Of a stretch of 64,000 nt of DNA, positions 40,508-50,114 are shown one piece after another. The stretch spans positions 1 to 64,000 of the forward strand of contig NZ_AAXY01000012.1 of assembly GCF_000169375.1 (NCBI RefSeq), read 5' to 3'. The translations under genes were made by a program, and so were the position numbers. Under the pieces are notes generated by a model. It was not told the DNA's origin, searched no databases, and worked only from the letters and a program-made list of their open reading frames with translations. This DNA is from Marinobacter sp. ELB17. Its GTDB lineage: Bacteria; Pseudomonadota; Gammaproteobacteria; Pseudomonadales; Oleiphilaceae. Each line of letters begins with the position of its first letter. The first letter of the stretch is position 1.

Positions 40508-41160
40508 ACAGTTTCGGTGTCCTTGGTATTCCGGGAGTCAGAACCGACAGCCGCCCATAATGGCGCAACTCGCCGTGCATCTTTTTGCAAGGCCTCTGTA
40601 AGCGAGCCCTCGGTTCCATAAAAACGCATTAGCGCGTGTAAAAAATCCGCTGCACGGCAGGGTATGCTGCTGTTGAAGCCGCTCAGGGGTATATTCTTAA
40701 ATCCGCCCGCACCGGCATCAGAATCATCCTGTGCAAGATACGCTATCGCCTGGCAAGCAACCCGGCGGGCAAACAGTTGCGGGTCGGCCGCGCCCTGCCC
40801 CGCCAGGTTGTCAACGCTGATATGAAAGCGCCAGTCACAGGCCAAAGCAAACAGCCATTCCAAAGCCTGGGGTTTTACCTCAACCTGTTCGAAAGCGCAC
40901 TGCTGCACACGACTGCGACCGTCAGGGCAATACCAGTAGCCGTAATCTTGCAGTGTGCGGCGGTATTCACCGGCAATGCACCAATGACTGATTTCGTGCA
41001 AGGCGCTGGAAAAATAACCGTGGGCAAAGATCACCTGTGCCGGGCCTGGGCCAGCAGGCAAATACTCCGGTTCGTTGTCGCCACGCACCAGAGTAGTCTG
41101 GCAAGGCTGACCGAACAAACCATTAAATAGCATGATAATATCGTTTGAGCAGTGCATCAT
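40504..41160 (-). CDS. epmC: Elongation factor P hydroxylase EpmC
   Basis: About 218 residues. FAHGYFSSALHEISHWCIAG and YWYCPDGRSRVQQ are the family signatures; the HE..H motif probably binds iron. It hydroxylates beta-lysylated Lys34 of EF-P. Start candidates at 41193, 41160 and 41157 lack a clear ribosome-binding site; 41160 gives MMHCSNDIIMLFNGLF, close to homologues. The presence of epmC implies epmA/epmB elsewhere. Confidence 0.9.
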   Translation of the reverse strand: MMHCSNDIIMLFNGLFGQPCQTTLVRGDNEPEYLPAGPGPAQVIFAHGYFSSALHEISHWCIAGEYRRTLQDYGYWYCPDGRSRVQQCAFEQVEVKPQALEWLFALACDWRFHISVDNLAGQGAADPQLFARRVACQAIAYLAQDDSDAGAGGFKNIPLSGFNSSIPCRAADFLHALMRFYGTEGSLTEALQKDARRVAPLWAAVGSDSRNTKDTETV

Positions 41161-41324
41161 TGGGGAGCTATTGTGCGACTTTAACAGCCCCAATGCCAGC
41201 GTGATCTTGAGCCTGCGTCAAGGTGTAAAATGCTGCGTCGGCAAACACCAGGGGAACTTGGCGCAACATTTACCCTCTACACCGCTGTTGGTTTCCACTC
41301 ATTCGTTTGCAATTAAGGCTCAAC

Positions 41325-43256
41325 ATGACTGTTACTGCCACAGCCCGGCAACGCCCTCGGGCTTTTTGCCAGCTTAGCGCTCTTGTCGCATCGATGGTTT
41401 TTTTGCTGGCGCACAACACCGCGTTCGCGCAGCAGGATGCCACCTTCTCAAGCTGGTTTGGCGGCAATTCCGCTGGCCAAGGCGAATTTCTTCCTGTCGA
41501 TCAGGCGTTGCCTTTTAGTTACCGCACCGACGGTGACGCGCTCATACTAGAATGGGACATTGCACCGGAACACTATCTTTATAAAAGCCGAATTGTCGTA
41601 ACCCCGGTCAGCGCGGGCATCAACCTCGGAGAGCTTGAGTTTGAACGCTCTGGCGTTATCACCAACGACGAGTTTTTTGGTGAGATGGCAGTGTTTTACG
41701 ACCCTATCCAGGTTCGGCAACCCATCCGGCTGCCCGCCGGGGTCACCGAAGCCGAGCTTCAAGTCAGCTATCAAGGCTGCGCCAGTGCCGGTTTGTGCTA
41801 CCCGCCGCAAACCCGCGACCTGCTGTTTTACGCCAACAGTAATGGCTTAAGCAGTGCTGCGCCCGGCGAGGCGATCAATTCCAATGCCACGTCTGACGCC
41901 AGCAACAGCCGCCCCAACCCGGCGGACGCTGTGTCCGATACTCGCAGCGCCAGTGGGCTTGCCGGCTTTATGAGCCAACAGCCAACCTGGTTGATCGTTG
42001 GCGTATTTTTCCTGCTGGGCCTGGGGCTGACTTTTACTCCCTGCGTGCTGCCCATGATACCCATTATTTCCTCACTGGTGTCTGGCCAGAATACCCGCTC
42101 CAGCGCCCATGCTCTGGCGCTTGCCTCTAGCTACGTGCTGGGCATGGCGCTGACCTACGCCGCAGCCGGCGTGGTAACCGGTTTGCTGGGGGCCAGCTTT
42201 AACCTGCAAGCACAACTCCAGTCGCCCGTGGTACTGGGCGTATTCGCCGCGCTGTTCACTGTGTTTGCGCTGGCCATGTTTGACGTTTTTGAATTACAAC
42301 TACCGGCGTTTATCCGCAACCCACTCAGCAATGCCAGCCAAAACCTGTCCGGTGGGCGCATAGCCAGCCTGTTTGGCATAGGCGCGCTGTCGGCGCTGGT
42401 GGTATCGCCTTGCGTGTCGGCGCCGCTGGCAGGCAGCCTGCTGTACATTTCTGCAACCCAGGACGCGGTCATCGGCGGTCTGGCACTGCTGGCCATGGGC
42501 CTGGGCATGGGCGTGCCGCTGATTGCTGTGGCGGTGGGTGGGCGCAAAATTCTGCCGACATCGGGTGCATGGATGACAACGGTCAAGCACGGTTACGGCA
42601 TTATGCTGCTGGCCGTTGCTATCTGGCTGCTGGAACGGATGCTTGCGCCCGGGCTTACTCTGACTCTGTGGGGCTTGCTGATTGCCTTGGTGGGCGTTCA
42701 ACTGGGCGCCTTCGACGCCGCCAAAGCCGGCTGGCAGCGCACCCGGAAAGGGTTTGGACTAGTGGCCTTTGCTTGGGGTATGGCTCTGTTGGCAGGTGCA
42801 CTGGCAGGTGCCAACGATCCGCTGCAGCCGCTGGCGCCGTTCACGGCTGGCAACCCGGGCAGCGGCGCCGGCAGTGCCGCCAGCCACGCCAACTTCCAGC
42901 GCACCAACGAACCGCAGCAGATACGCCAGCTTTTGCAACAAGCACAAGCCGCTGGCAAACCCGCGCTGCTGGATTTCTACGCCGACTGGTGCATTGCCTG
43001 TAAGGTTATGGAGCGCAATGTGTTCAGCGATGCCGAGGTCGTTCAAGCCCTGGCGCCTTACAGTCTGATACAGCTTGATATGACGGCTAACACACTGCAG
43101 CAGCAGGCCCTACTTGACGAGCTAGGTCTTTTCGGGCCGCCGGGCATCCTGTTTTACAACGTTAGTGGTCAGGAAATCGGCCACCAACGTATTCTGGGGG
43201 AGATGAACCGTGGCGAGTTTCTGCAGCACCTAAACGGCGTTGATACTCGCGGCTAA
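41325..43256 (+). CDS. dsbD: Thiol:disulfide interchange protein DsbD
   Basis: 643 residues from ATG 41325. Signal peptide (LVASMVFLLAHNTAFA) is followed by the periplasmic alpha domain with its Cys pair (GCASAGLCYPP). Eight membrane helices hold FTPCVLPM and VVSPCVSAP, and the C-terminal thioredoxin-like gamma domain has YADWCIACKVME. It moves electrons from cytoplasmic thioredoxin (trxB is in this window) to periplasmic DsbC/DsbG and cytochrome c maturation, relevant to the cbb3 cytochromes encoded downstream. Confidence 0.96.
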   Translation: MTVTATARQRPRAFCQLSALVASMVFLLAHNTAFAQQDATFSSWFGGNSAGQGEFLPVDQALPFSYRTDGDALILEWDIAPEHYLYKSRIVVTPVSAGINLGELEFERSGVITNDEFFGEMAVFYDPIQVRQPIRLPAGVTEAELQVSYQGCASAGLCYPPQTRDLLFYANSNGLSSAAPGEAINSNATSDASNSRPNPADAVSDTRSASGLAGFMSQQPTWLIVGVFFLLGLGLTFTPCVLPMIPIISSLVSGQNTRSSAHALALASSYVLGMALTYAAAGVVTGLLGASFNLQAQLQSPVVLGVFAALFTVFALAMFDVFELQLPAFIRNPLSNASQNLSGGRIASLFGIGALSALVVSPCVSAPLAGSLLYISATQDAVIGGLALLAMGLGMGVPLIAVAVGGRKILPTSGAWMTTVKHGYGIMLLAVAIWLLERMLAPGLTLTLWGLLIALVGVQLGAFDAAKAGWQRTRKGFGLVAFAWGMALLAGALAGANDPLQPLAPFTAGNPGSGAGSAASHANFQRTNEPQQIRQLLQQAQAAGKPALLDFYADWCIACKVMERNVFSDAEVVQALAPYSLIQLDMTANTLQQQALLDELGLFGPPGILFYNVSGQEIGHQRILGEMNRGEFLQHLNGVDTRG

Positions 43257-43268
43257 CAGTCTCAAACA

Positions 43269-43508
43269 TTAGCCGCCGCGGCGAATCATAAAATGGAACT
43301 CGCCATTGGGTTGGTCCTGAGCCAGAAGTTCGTGGCCGAGAAACTGACAAAATCGGGGAATGTCCCGCACAGTGGAAGGGTCGGTTGCCGTTACCCGAAG
43401 AATGCCGCCCGCCGGCACGTCCAAAATACGACTGTGCAGCATCATTACCGGTTCTGGGCAGTACAGGCCCCGGGCATCGAGTTCTGCATCAAATTCTGGA
43501 TTTTCCAC
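43269..43508 (-). CDS. tusA: TusA/SirA-like sulfurtransferase
   Basis: 79 residues. The active-site motif CPEPVMML (CPxP) near residue 17 and LDARGLYCP just before it define the family. TusA relays persulfide sulfur towards tRNA 2-thiolation by MnmA, also encoded in this window. Paralogues exist that serve sulfur oxidation, so the exact member is uncertain. Confidence 0.85.
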   Translation of the reverse strand: MENPEFDAELDARGLYCPEPVMMLHSRILDVPAGGILRVTATDPSTVRDIPRFCQFLGHELLAQDQPNGEFHFMIRRGG

Positions 43509-43605
43509 GGCTTAGCTCCTGAGAATGGGTCGATTCTACCTGTAAATCTGTTAACTTACTGTTTATTGGACACCAGAATTCGAACCACAACAACCGAGGC
43601 ACGCC

Positions 43606-43896
43606 ATGATCCGAGTATTAATTGAACGGCATATTGCCGAATCCCTGGAAGTCGCTTACGAAACCCGCTCGCGCAAGGTTTTGCAAAACGCGGTTGCTGC
43701 CCCAGGCTTTATATCCGGTGAAGCCCTGAGCAATCGAAACGATCCAAACAACCGCTTTATACTTTCGAATTGGCGCTCGGTCAGTCACTGGGACCGATGG
43801 TACCGATCTAAAGAGCGCAAAGAGCTGATGGCAGAACTGATACCGATGATGGATCGCGAGGAAATAATAACCATACTCGAGCAGGGCGGATCCTAA
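43606..43896 (+). CDS. Antibiotic-biosynthesis-monooxygenase (ABM) domain protein
   Basis: 96 residues. MIRVLIERHIAESLEVAYE and the pattern APGFISGEAL ... NNRFILSNWRS ... HWDRWYRS fit the dimeric ferredoxin-like ABM fold. Members range from small monooxygenases to heme-degrading or regulatory proteins; no substrate can be assigned. Divergent from the tusA-like gene. Confidence 0.82.
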   Translation: MIRVLIERHIAESLEVAYETRSRKVLQNAVAAPGFISGEALSNRNDPNNRFILSNWRSVSHWDRWYRSKERKELMAELIPMMDREEIITILEQGGS

Positions 43897-43910
43897 TTAC
43901 CCAGTAAGAG

Positions 43911-44621
43911 TCAGCGTTCAGCGATGATTCTGTTTGCGAATTGCCGAGTCAATTGCGCCGCCTGGCGAATTAAATCGTTTTGGGTTTCTGGCTGGCGCGC
44001 GAAGGGCTGGAAGTCATGATTGCCACCCTCCAGCCAACGCAACTCGCAGTTGGCCAGAGCGGCGCTTTGAGTTACAAGCTCTGCCGGTTTGCCAAACGGG
44101 TCGCGAGTACCCTGAACAATCAGCAGCGGGCAGGTAATGTGCGCCAAGTGCTCAGTGCGCCAGCGGTCGAGCTTGCCCGGCGGATGAAATGGATAGCCGT
44201 AACAGACCACCGCATCCATCAAGTTGCTCGTTAAAAGGTTGCTATTAAAACTCGGGTCAGAACTTTCCCGTATATTGGCAGGTTGAGCCAGTAAGCTGGC
44301 CATACGCCCGCCCATGGATTTCCCACCCGCCATCACAAAGCAATCAGGCGGCAGCTCGTCTTTTGCACGCTTAAGCGCCTGAGCGAAGCTGTCCAGCAAG
44401 CCCGGTTGCCGACCGGGCGGGCGTTTACGTCCGTCAAAGCGGCGCTGTTGCATGTAGGGAAATTCGAATCTAACGCTAGATATACCTACGCCATCCAACG
44501 CCATAACCAGTTGCTCCATATAGTGAGAATCCGCCGGTGCTCCGGCACCGTGAGCAATCACCATAGCGATCTTGGGAGCATCGTAGAAATCAGCGCTGGG
44601 CAACCATGTAGTTTTGTTCAT
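43911..44621 (-). CDS. Alpha/beta-hydrolase of the KANL3/Tex30 type
   Basis: 236 residues. The nucleophile elbow is FVMAGGKSMGGRMASLL (G-K-S-M-G), the oxyanion region IAMVIAHGAGAPADSHYME, an acid in VQGTRDPFGKP and the final His in LEGGNHDFQPF. It is a cytoplasmic enzyme of unknown substrate, often annotated as dienelactone-hydrolase-like. Confidence 0.88.
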   Translation of the reverse strand: MNKTTWLPSADFYDAPKIAMVIAHGAGAPADSHYMEQLVMALDGVGISSVRFEFPYMQQRRFDGRKRPPGRQPGLLDSFAQALKRAKDELPPDCFVMAGGKSMGGRMASLLAQPANIRESSDPSFNSNLLTSNLMDAVVCYGYPFHPPGKLDRWRTEHLAHITCPLLIVQGTRDPFGKPAELVTQSAALANCELRWLEGGNHDFQPFARQPETQNDLIRQAAQLTRQFANRIIAER

Positions 44622-44749
44622 GTTTCTCTCCGAAGAAACGCTTTAAGGGGGCACAAACACAATGCGGAATTAGTCAATCCTGATTACCACGTAATTACTT
44701 AACTCCTTGCCGCGTATCCATTTCCGCTACTTTTAGTGCATGCCAGGAG

Positions 44750-44763
44750 TTGACCTGAATCAT
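44750..44763. promoter_or_regulatory. Candidate Anr/FNR binding site upstream of ccoN
   Basis: TTGACCTGAATCAT matches the FNR consensus TTGAT-N4-ATCAA at eight of ten defined positions, with correct 4-base spacing. It lies about 70 bases before the ccoN start. cbb3 operons are commonly activated by Anr/FNR under low oxygen, so the context supports it. Confidence 0.6.
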
Positions 44764-44831
44764 TGCAAAGGCCTAATGCTTTCCTCATAATTACGTCCGC
44801 ATAAACCCCTTTTCAACCCAATGGTAAGGCT

Positions 44832-46262
<1,431 letters not shown>

Positions 46263-46276
46263 CGGAGAGATATTAG

Positions 46277-46885
46277 ATGAAACATGAAATAGTTGAAAAA
46301 AACCTTGGCCTGATGATTGTCTTGATCATGCTGACCATCAGTGGTGGCTTTCTGGCCGAAGTGGTTCCGTTGTTTTTCCTGAAGAGCGTTAACGAACCCA
46401 TCGATGGCCTTGAACCTCTGTCAGCGCTGGAACTGGAAGGTCGTGACATCTACATTCGCGAAGGTTGTCATGTATGCCACACCCAACAGATCCGCCCGTT
46501 CCGTGCGGAAACAGAGCGCTATGGCCACTACTCCGTTGCGGGCGAGTTCGTTTACGACCGTCCGTTCCTGTGGGGTTCCAAACGTACCGGTCCTGACCTG
46601 GCCCGCGTTGGCGGTCGTTATTCCGATGCCTGGCAGCGCCAGCACCTGTATAACCCGCGCAGTGTGGTTCCTGAATCTAACATGCCAGCATTCCCTTGGC
46701 TGTTCGAAGATCTTGTCAATCACAACGGTACCGCAGCCAAGCTGACGGGGCTGCAAACCTTGGGTGTTCCCTACACTGACGAGCAAATCGCATACGCTGC
46801 CGCCTCAGTAGAGGGCAAGTTTGAAATCGAAGCTTTGCTTGCATACCTTCAGCAGCTTGGCACCGTTCTTCCAAACAAACGGTGA
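46277..46885 (+). CDS. ccoO: Cytochrome cbb3 oxidase subunit II (monoheme cytochrome c)
   Basis: 202 residues. One N-terminal membrane anchor ([20 protein letters not shown]) and the heme c motif [13 protein letters not shown] are present. The axial Met is probably in [10 protein letters not shown]. Passes electrons from CcoP to CcoN. 14 bases after ccoN, with GGAGAG as ribosome-binding site. Confidence 0.97.
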   Translation: MKHEIVEKNLGLMIVLIMLTISGGFLAEVVPLFFLKSVNEPIDGLEPLSALELEGRDIYIREGCHVCHTQQIRPFRAETERYGHYSVAGEFVYDRPFLWGSKRTGPDLARVGGRYSDAWQRQHLYNPRSVVPESNMPAFPWLFEDLVNHNGTAAKLTGLQTLGVPYTDEQIAYAAASVEGKFEIEALLAYLQQLGTVLPNKR

Positions 46886-46889
46886 TCTA

Positions 46890-47075
46890 ATGGACATTAA
46901 CGAGTTACGCGGCATTCATACCCTTATCATAATGGCGATGTTTATCGGCATTATCTGGTGGGCGTACAGCGCCCACCGCAAGAAGGCGAACGAAGAAGCA
47001 TCGCACCTTCCGTTTGATGACGACGAGATCGAACAGCGTACTCTTGAACGGGAAAAAACGGAGAAAAAACAATGA
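46890..47075 (+). CDS. ccoQ: Cytochrome cbb3 oxidase subunit CcoQ
   Basis: 61 residues from ATG 46890 (MDINELRGIHTLIIMAMFIG); an ATG at 46821 lies inside ccoO and would add 23 unlikely residues. One membrane helix is followed by a charged tail (KTEKKQ). CcoQ stabilises the complex. Overlaps ccoP by 4 bases. Confidence 0.93.
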   Translation: MDINELRGIHTLIIMAMFIGIIWWAYSAHRKKANEEASHLPFDDDEIEQRTLEREKTEKKQ

Positions 47076-47962
47076 GTACCTTTTGGAGCATTTGGGTCAC
47101 TGTGATTGTGCTCGGTACTATTTTCGGTTGTACCTGGTTGCTGCTTTCGACTCGCAAAAGCCAGACCTCCGATGTGGAAACCGACCGTACTATGGGTCAT
47201 TCCTTCGATGGCATCGAAGAATATGACAATCCGCTGCCGAAGTGGTGGTTCTATCTGTTCATGTCCACCATTGTGTTCGCGCTGGGCTATCTGGCGCTCT
47301 ATCCCGGCCTCGGTAACTACAAGGGCCTGCTGGGCTGGACGTCTGTCAACCAGTGGGAAGCAGAAGTTGCCGAAGCCGATGCACTTTACGGCCCGATCTA
47401 CGCACAGTATGGCAAAACAGCGGTACCCGAGCTGGCCAAGGTAGGCGATGCCATGAAGCTTGGCCAACGTCTGTTCGCCAACAATTGCGCAGTGTGCCAC
47501 GGTTCTGCGGCGCGCGGCCAAGTGGGTTTCCCTAACCTGACCGACACTGACTGGCTGTACGGTGGTTCACCGGAAGCCATTCTGTATACCCTGAACAACG
47601 GCCGCATGGGCGCTATGCCGGCCAAAGGCGTGATGCCCAACATGACCGACACCCAGGTCGATCAGGTGGTCAACTACGTGTTGAGCTTCAGTGACCGTGC
47701 CAAAGATCCAGCATCTGTTGAAGCTGGCAAGGCGGTGTTCATGCAGGCCTGCACGGCGTGTCACGGTGTCGACGGTAAGGGTATGCAAGCCCTGGGCGCG
47801 CCCAACCTGACTGACAACGTGTGGCTGTACGGCTCTACCTTCGACTGGATCCGTCAAACGGTCATCCACGGTCGGCAGAACCAAATGCCCTCGCAGAGTG
47901 GTCGTTTATCTCAAGATCAGATTCAGATACTCGCCGCCTACGTTTACAGCATGTCCAACTGA
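47072..47962 (+). CDS. ccoP: Cytochrome cbb3 oxidase subunit III (diheme cytochrome c)
   Basis: 296 residues. Two N-terminal helices (WVTVIVLGTIFGCTWLLL and WWFYLFMSTIVFALGYLALY) precede two c-type heme motifs, NNCAVCHGSAARG and QACTACHGVDGKG. Entry point for electrons from soluble cytochromes. Terminator follows within 5 bases. Confidence 0.97.
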   Translation: MSTFWSIWVTVIVLGTIFGCTWLLLSTRKSQTSDVETDRTMGHSFDGIEEYDNPLPKWWFYLFMSTIVFALGYLALYPGLGNYKGLLGWTSVNQWEAEVAEADALYGPIYAQYGKTAVPELAKVGDAMKLGQRLFANNCAVCHGSAARGQVGFPNLTDTDWLYGGSPEAILYTLNNGRMGAMPAKGVMPNMTDTQVDQVVNYVLSFSDRAKDPASVEAGKAVFMQACTACHGVDGKGMQALGAPNLTDNVWLYGSTFDWIRQTVIHGRQNQMPSQSGRLSQDQIQILAAYVYSMSN

Positions 47963-47966
47963 ACAA

Positions 47967-47992
47967 ACCGGCCGGAGTTCGCTCCGGCCGGT
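47967..47992 (+). terminator. Hairpin terminator after ccoP
   Basis: 10-bp stem ACCGGCCGGA / TCCGGCCGGT with a 6-nt loop, followed by CCTTTC. The U tract is weak, so read-through into ccoG is possible. Confidence 0.7.
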
Positions 47993-48055
47993 CCTTTCAA
48001 CTCTGTGTCTGCCGCTGGTGGGCACAGACTTAAAATGATCAAACAGGTGATCCAC

Positions 48056-48069
48056 CTGAGACAAATCAA
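48056..48069. promoter_or_regulatory. Weak candidate Anr/FNR site upstream of ccoG
   Basis: CTGAGACAAATCAA matches TTGAT-N4-ATCAA at eight of ten positions, 60 bases before ccoG. Weaker than the ccoN site in its left half; supported mainly by context. Confidence 0.35.
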
Positions 48070-48128
48070 ACATTCACTTCCAGGACTCCTCGCGCCCTGC
48101 CCCCCGTTTACCTTCATCGGAGAAATCG

Positions 48129-49556
48129 ATGAGCATCAAGATTCCGGTACAACAAATTGACCCGACCAACGAGCCTTCCGACAAGAAAGGGTCTAAATCT
48201 GTTGACCTTTACGCAAGTCGCAACAAGATTTATGTCAAAGAAATAAAGGGCTTTTTCCAGCGTATCCGCACATTCAGCCTGCTGGCGTTGATGGGTATGT
48301 ATTTTTTGTTCGCCTGGCTGACGCTGAACGGCGAGCCGTTGATTCACTTTGATCTGCCAGCCCGCGAATTCCACATGTACGGTGCTACCTTCTTCCCGAA
48401 AGACTTCTTTCTACTGTCAGGCATGTTGATTATCAGTGCTTTCGGTCTGTTTTTTATCACTACCCTTTTAGGTCGCGTATGGTGCGGTTACACCTGCCCG
48501 CAAACGGTATGGACCTTCATCTTCATGTGGGTGGAAGAACGCATCGAGGGTGGCCGCAACAAGCGTATGAAGCTCGACAAAGCGCCCAATTCCCCCTCAA
48601 AAGTCGCCAAGAAAACCGCCAAACATGTCATTTGGCTGCTAATTGCGCTGGCAACGGGTTTGACCTTCGTTGGCTATTTTTATCCAATTCGTGAACTGGT
48701 TGTCGATCTTTTTACCCTGCAGGCCAATGGCTGGGCCTACTTCTGGGTGGCGTTTTTCACTGTCGCCACTTACTTGAATGCCGGCTGGATGCGCGAGCAG
48801 GTATGCCTGTATATGTGCCCGTACGCCCGCTTCCAATCGGTTATGTTTGACCCCAACACCCGTATTGTGTCCTACGACCCTAATCGTGGCGAACCTCGTG
48901 GCGGCCGCAAGAAAGAAGCTAAACCCGATGAAGTCGGCCTGGGTGACTGCATCGACTGCGGCCAGTGCGTTCAGGTGTGCCCGACCGGTATCGACATTCG
49001 TGACGGCCTGCAGTACGAGTGTATCGGCTGCGCCTTATGCATCGATGCCTGCGACGACATCATGGACAAGATGAATTATCCGCGCGGTTTGATTCGCTAC
49101 ACCACCGAAAACGAGTTGGAAGGAAAAACCTCCAAGCTACTTCGCCCGCGCACCTTCGGTTACGGTTTTATGCTAGCACTAATGATTTGCGCTATGGGAT
49201 ACACGGTAGCCACCCGGGTTCCAGCGCAATTAGATGTGCTGCGCGATCGTGGCGCACTGTTCAGTTTTAACGGCCAGGGCCGTATCGAAAATTCCTACAC
49301 CCTGAAGCTGGCCAATATGTCTGAAGCAACGCAAACCTACACCCTGAGCGTAAGTGGCATGGACGACATCCAGATTCTGACGCCGATCCAGATCACCGTT
49401 ACAAGCGGCGAAAAATACTCGCTGCCGACCGTGGTGGACGTTCCGCCGGAATCCATTAGCCAGAGCAACAACGATATTGTCTTCACGGCCGTTTCTGATG
49501 ACGAAATTGTTCTGACGCTTGAAACTGAAAGCCGATTTGTCGGTCCAACGCGCTAA
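48129..49556 (+). CDS. ccoG: cbb3 oxidase assembly protein CcoG (polyferredoxin, Cu reductase)
   Basis: 475 residues. About five membrane helices and two 4Fe-4S motifs (CIDCGQCVQVCPTGID and CIGCALCIDACDD) are present, with an extra WCGYTCPQTVW Cys pair in the membrane part. The C-terminal beta domain is FixG-like. It reduces copper for delivery to CcoN. The adjacent ccoH, ccoI and ccoS complete the maturation set. Confidence 0.96.
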   Translation: MSIKIPVQQIDPTNEPSDKKGSKSVDLYASRNKIYVKEIKGFFQRIRTFSLLALMGMYFLFAWLTLNGEPLIHFDLPAREFHMYGATFFPKDFFLLSGMLIISAFGLFFITTLLGRVWCGYTCPQTVWTFIFMWVEERIEGGRNKRMKLDKAPNSPSKVAKKTAKHVIWLLIALATGLTFVGYFYPIRELVVDLFTLQANGWAYFWVAFFTVATYLNAGWMREQVCLYMCPYARFQSVMFDPNTRIVSYDPNRGEPRGGRKKEAKPDEVGLGDCIDCGQCVQVCPTGIDIRDGLQYECIGCALCIDACDDIMDKMNYPRGLIRYTTENELEGKTSKLLRPRTFGYGFMLALMICAMGYTVATRVPAQLDVLRDRGALFSFNGQGRIENSYTLKLANMSEATQTYTLSVSGMDDIQILTPIQITVTSGEKYSLPTVVDVPPESISQSNNDIVFTAVSDDEIVLTLETESRFVGPTR

Positions 49557-49610
49557 CGGCGGTTGAGCCACAACGCACCGCGTTTGAATTTAAAACCGAG
49601 ACGTAACTAT

Positions 49611-50114
49611 ATGACTGCTGAAACACCCGTTGCACCCTGGTACCGCCAGCCCTGGTTCTGGTTTTTGACCATCGCTCCACTGGCAGCCATTACGTGGAGT
49701 ATGACCATGCTGGTCGTTGCCGTTAACATGGAAGACAGCATGGTATCAGACGACTATTCGAAGGAAGGTCGGGGTATCAACCTTGAATTAGCCCGTGACG
49801 ACAAGGCCACCGAACTGAAACTGGCAGCCGACATCCAGTTTAATGGCCGCCAACTGTCTCTGGACCTGACCTCCACCGAGGATTTTCCGTATTTAGTTTT
49901 GAACTTGTTCCACCCTACCCTGGACAAGTACGATCGGGTGCTACAGTTCCGCCGCGAGAGCTTGGGCCACTATACAGCGCAGATGAATGAAAACATCGAA
50001 GGGCGCTGGTACTACGATTTGCGCGGCCCTACCAACGAATGGCGGCTGAAAGGCGAAGCCTGGCTGCCAGCAGAGAAGGGACTCAAGCTGAAAGCGGGCC
50101 TGGCCAAAGGGTGA
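49611..50114 (+). CDS. ccoH: cbb3 oxidase assembly protein CcoH (FixH)
   Basis: 167 residues from ATG 49611 (MTAETPVAPWYRQPWFWFLT). One helix (WFLTIAPLAAITWSMTMLVV) is followed by a periplasmic FixH domain (RGINLELARDDKATELKL). Its stop TGA overlaps the GTG start of ccoI (GTGA). Confidence 0.93.
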   Translation: MTAETPVAPWYRQPWFWFLTIAPLAAITWSMTMLVVAVNMEDSMVSDDYSKEGRGINLELARDDKATELKLAADIQFNGRQLSLDLTSTEDFPYLVLNLFHPTLDKYDRVLQFRRESLGHYTAQMNENIEGRWYYDLRGPTNEWRLKGEAWLPAEKGLKLKAGLAKG